Source of the DNA: JAIQET01 sp035542575
Lineage (GTDB): Bacteria; Acidobacteriota; Terriglobia; Terriglobales; Acidobacteriaceae
Assembly (NCBI GenBank): GCA_035542575.1
Contig: DATKLE010000035.1
Span: forward strand, 3,794-67,793
Direction: 5' to 3'
Length of the DNA: 64,000 nucleotides
The translations under genes were made by a program, and so were the position numbers. The notes below the pieces were generated by a model that saw nothing but the letters and a program-made list of their open reading frames with translations, was not told the origin of the DNA and did not search any database. Shown here piece by piece: positions 62,056-64,000 of the stretch. How positions within the stretch are numbered: the stretch's first letter is position 1; every line of letters begins with the position of its first letter.

Positions 62056-62901
62056 GTACTTGTAGAATCCTCTTCCGCTCTTCCTCCCCAGCCAGCCCGC
62101 GTCCACCATCTTGATGAGCAGGGGGCAGGGGCGGTACTTGGGATCGCCCAGGCCACCGTGCAGCACGCGCATGATGTCGAGGCATACATCCAGGCCGATG
62201 AAATCCGCCAGCGTTAACGGGCCCATCGGATGGGCCATGCCCAGCTTGAAGACTTCATCCACCGCCTCGGGCGTGGCCACGCCTTCCATCACCGCATACA
62301 TGGCTTCGTTCAGCAGCGGCATCAGCACCCGGTTGGAGACAAAACCCGGGGCATCATTTACCTCAACCGGGGTCTTGTCCAGCTTGACGGCCAGGTCGCG
62401 CACCGTCTGAAAGGTTTCGTTTGTGGTCGCGAGCCCGCGGATGACCTCCACCAGCTTCATCACCGGCACCGGGTTGAAAAAGTGCATCCCGATCACTTTG
62501 TCCGGCCGCCTGGTCAGCGCCGCCAGCTTGGTAATGGAGATGGATGACGTGTTCGAGGCCAGAATGATTTCCGGCCGACATATGTGATCCAGGTCGCGAA
62601 AGATCTCCGCCTTGATTTCGAACTTCTCGGTGACTGCTTCTACGACCAAATCGCAAGCCGCGAGGCGAGAGCGTTCGAGCCCCGGCTCAATGCGCTGCAG
62701 GGCCGCAGTCTTATCGTCCGCGGTGATTTTGTTCTTGGCAACTTCACGATCGAGGTTCTTGCTGATGGTCTCCAGAGCACGATCCAGAAAGCGCTGCTCC
62801 ACGTCGCAGAGCACTACCCGGTACCCGCTTCGGGCAAGAACGTGGGCAATTCCGTTGCCCATGGTGCCCGCGCCGACTACTCCCAGGCGCTGAATTTGCA
62901 T
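62053..62901 (-). CDS. hbd: 3-hydroxyacyl-CoA dehydrogenase (3-hydroxybutyryl-CoA type)
   Basis: The 282-residue enzyme oxidises or forms 3-hydroxyacyl-CoA with NAD(P). The Rossmann motif GVVGAGTMGNGIAHVLA is at the start; catalytic His lies in GMHFFNPVPVMKLVEVI and the conserved EVNDAPGFVSNR follows. Length and lack of a hydratase domain fit the stand-alone Hbd/PaaH type. No other beta-oxidation gene is adjacent. The stop is within a 7-base-period array. Confidence 0.92.
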   Translation of the reverse strand: MQIQRLGVVGAGTMGNGIAHVLARSGYRVVLCDVEQRFLDRALETISKNLDREVAKNKITADDKTAALQRIEPGLERSRLAACDLVVEAVTEKFEIKAEIFRDLDHICRPEIILASNTSSISITKLAALTRRPDKVIGMHFFNPVPVMKLVEVIRGLATTNETFQTVRDLAVKLDKTPVEVNDAPGFVSNRVLMPLLNEAMYAVMEGVATPEAVDEVFKLGMAHPMGPLTLADFIGLDVCLDIMRVLHGGLGDPKYRPCPLLIKMVDAGWLGRKSGRGFYKY

Positions 62902-63061
62902 GGCGACCTCCCCTGACTAAGAAAACTGCAAAGTCTAACACCTCGGCGACAGCGTTCGCAGTGCGATGGTCTCCGCCAAAAGGTTGCCTGCAGTTGCAGA
63001 CAGCCAATCACCCTGGGTAGCACAACATAACTTTACATTTGCTGTGAGCAGCAGGTTGGGC

Positions 63062-63142
63062 GGTCCCTCGCATCCCACATCGCAGATACCGGGGCACCGC
63101 GCCCCAGGAAGGGAAGCCTTTCCGGTGAGGATCGGAGGGACC
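63062..63142 (+). ncRNA. Candidate structured 5' leader of the Gly/Tyr-repeat gene
   Basis: GGTCCCTC (63062-63069) pairs perfectly with GAGGGACC (63135-63142). Inside are two hairpins: GGGGC-ACCGC-GCCCC (63091-63105) and GGAAGGG-AAG-CCTTTCC (63107-63123). This gives a three-way junction ending 8 bases before the ribosome-binding site (GGAGGAG). It resembles a cis-acting RNA but matches no known riboswitch consensus that I recall. Confidence 0.4.
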
Positions 63143-63157
63143 CGGTGGGAGGAGACC

Positions 63158-63793
63158 ATGATGCGGCAAATAAGGATGGCGACATTTGCGGTAGCGGTGG
63201 CGGTCATGCTGAGCGGCTTCGCCCTGGCCCAGCGCGACGCCGATGATGGCTACTATTCCCCCCGCGGCTATGCGGGGTCGGCCCAGCAATACGGGTATCA
63301 GAATGGTTACCGCGACGGCTACAGTAAGGGCCAGCACGAGGGCCGGGAGCGGGACCCCAACGACTATCAGACTCCGGATTGGCGTCAGGCCACGCACGGC
63401 TACCTGCCGTGGATGGGACCGGTGCAGGTGTTTCAGAACGGGTACCGCGACGGATACCGCACCGGATTCCTGGCGGGCTATCGCTCGGTAAACGCCAGGT
63501 CGCGGGGGGATGGCGATGGTGATCGCGATGACATCCGCCCCGTCTACAACAGCGGGTATCCGTACGGCTCCTGGGGACGCGGCAACGTCGCGTATAACTT
63601 TGGCTACCAGGATGGAGCGGGCGTGGCGCGCGAAGACATCGCGCAGAACAAGCCGTACAACCCTAACCCTCGCGGCAAGTATGACGACGAGGACCACGGG
63701 TATCGCAGCGGGTATGGCAGCAAGGACGCCTATCGGGCCCAGTACGCCAGCGGCTATCGCGCAGGCTACCAGTCTGCATTCCGCCGCTACTAA
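63158..63793 (+). CDS. Secreted Gly/Tyr-rich repeat protein
   Basis: The 211-residue protein has a signal peptide (TFAVAVAVMLSGFALAQR), then repeated GYxxGY motifs: YGYQNGYRDGYSKG, FQNGYRDGYRTGFLAGY, YNFGYQDGAG and GYRSGYGSKDAYRAQYASGY. The ATG at 63158 follows GGAGGAG at good spacing; ATG 63161 is next. The repeats may form a glycine-zipper-like surface or bind metal or polymers. The function is unknown. The possible leader RNA and a terminator flank the gene. Confidence 0.75.
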   Translation: MMRQIRMATFAVAVAVMLSGFALAQRDADDGYYSPRGYAGSAQQYGYQNGYRDGYSKGQHEGRERDPNDYQTPDWRQATHGYLPWMGPVQVFQNGYRDGYRTGFLAGYRSVNARSRGDGDGDRDDIRPVYNSGYPYGSWGRGNVAYNFGYQDGAGVAREDIAQNKPYNPNPRGKYDDEDHGYRSGYGSKDAYRAQYASGYRAGYQSAFRRY

Positions 63794-63829
63794 TCTACGC
63801 GCATCGGGCTCCCGCGCTCAGCAAGAGCA

Positions 63830-63863
63830 AAGAGCCGCCGGCAACTCGGCGGCTCTTGTCTTG
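63830..63863 (+). terminator. Intrinsic terminator before the group II intron
   Basis: AAGAGCCGCCG (63830-63840) and CGGCGGCTCTT (63847-63857) form an 11-bp stem with loop GCAACT, followed by GTCTTG. The intron begins at the very next base. Confidence 0.85.
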
Positions 63864-64000
63864 GTGCGCCCGGCAGGGCGCACTCACTTGGAGGTGAAAG
63901 TCCTCTACACACCCGGCAAGGGGAAGTGTTAGCCGAACGGCAACGGTGTTCATCGCGAGATGGAATCGGGAGGAAGCCGAAGGCAAAACGCTGGCCTGAC
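63864..64000 (+). mobile_element. Group II intron, 5' end only (runs off the window)
   Basis: The sequence from GTGCGCCC (63864) onward has the GUGYG start and domain I patterns of bacterial group II introns: the CGGCAGGGCGCAC stem, GGAGGTGAAAGTCCTC, and GAAGCCGAAGGCAAAACGCTGGCC at the end. The intron-encoded reverse transcriptase would be expected beyond the edge. Insertion immediately after an intrinsic terminator stem is the hallmark of group IIC introns. The exact class cannot be fixed from 137 bases. Confidence 0.75.

Noticed and set aside
1..64000. CRISPR arrays, rRNA, tRNA, prophage or insertion sequences
   Set aside because: No regular direct repeats of 25-40 bases with spacers, no rRNA or tRNA signatures and no transposase or phage genes were found. 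The only mobile element is the partial group II intron.

Overview
The window looks like chromosomal DNA from a soil Acidobacteriota, probably class Terriglobia. The pointers are high G+C, two giant Oar-type TonB-dependent receptors with an N-terminal carboxypeptidase-like domain, a sulfatase-like/TPR fusion, DUF2007 and PilZ proteins, a Ser/Thr kinase with a C-terminal propeller, and many short dispersed palindromes between genes. No rRNA, tRNA, CRISPR, phage or plasmid genes were recognised. About 61 protein genes can be supported.

Layout. 1-5000: a ChaN-like protein (cut by the left edge), ubiX, two complete toxin-antitoxin pairs (Phd/VapC and ParD/ParE) and a DUF711 protein. 5030-5335: a structured, terminator-ended RNA locus containing a 20-codon ORF, not assigned to any family. 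5349-16016: small secreted proteins, a NUDIX hydrolase, a monooxygenase-fold protein, a polymerase-less LigD ligase, a LemA/DUF2207 pair, DUF983, PilZ plus an unusual LuxR-type regulator, and trmO. 16153-24696: P5C dehydrogenase, tryptophanase, a 1168-residue GH18/deacetylase/GT2 fusion and a GT39-like membrane protein. 24885-33844: TonB receptor, sulfatase-like/TPR protein, TonB receptor. 34028-42987: LolA-like protein, serS, an exported methyltransferase, msrA-msrB, a receiver-only protein, bacterioferritin, PilZ. 43016-50815: kynureninase-like enzyme, GIDE-LemA pair, a glutaminase-like protein, a Ser/Thr kinase and a second LolA-like protein. 50902-63793: CPBP protease, PafA-type phosphatase plus pyrD, DUF1761, sialidase-fold protein, map, an outer-membrane protein with a small Cys protein, an MBL hydrolase, 3-hydroxyacyl-CoA dehydrogenase and a Gly/Tyr-repeat secreted protein. 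A group II intron begins at 63864 and leaves the window.

Themes. Amino-acid catabolism (P5C dehydrogenase, tryptophanase, kynureninase-like enzyme) and envelope functions (receptors, glycan enzymes, LolA-like proteins, LemA modules) dominate; oxidative-stress genes (msrA/B, bfr) lie within 3 kb of each other. The intergenic DNA is the most unusual part. It holds a REP/BIME-like family built on GGCGTCATCC/GGATGACGCC, and a family of degenerate arrays with a 7-base period. Six of the seven arrays start at the stop codon of a gene. Two further palindromic elements appear to have been absorbed in frame into coding sequences (the LigD linker and the DUF2207 signal peptide).
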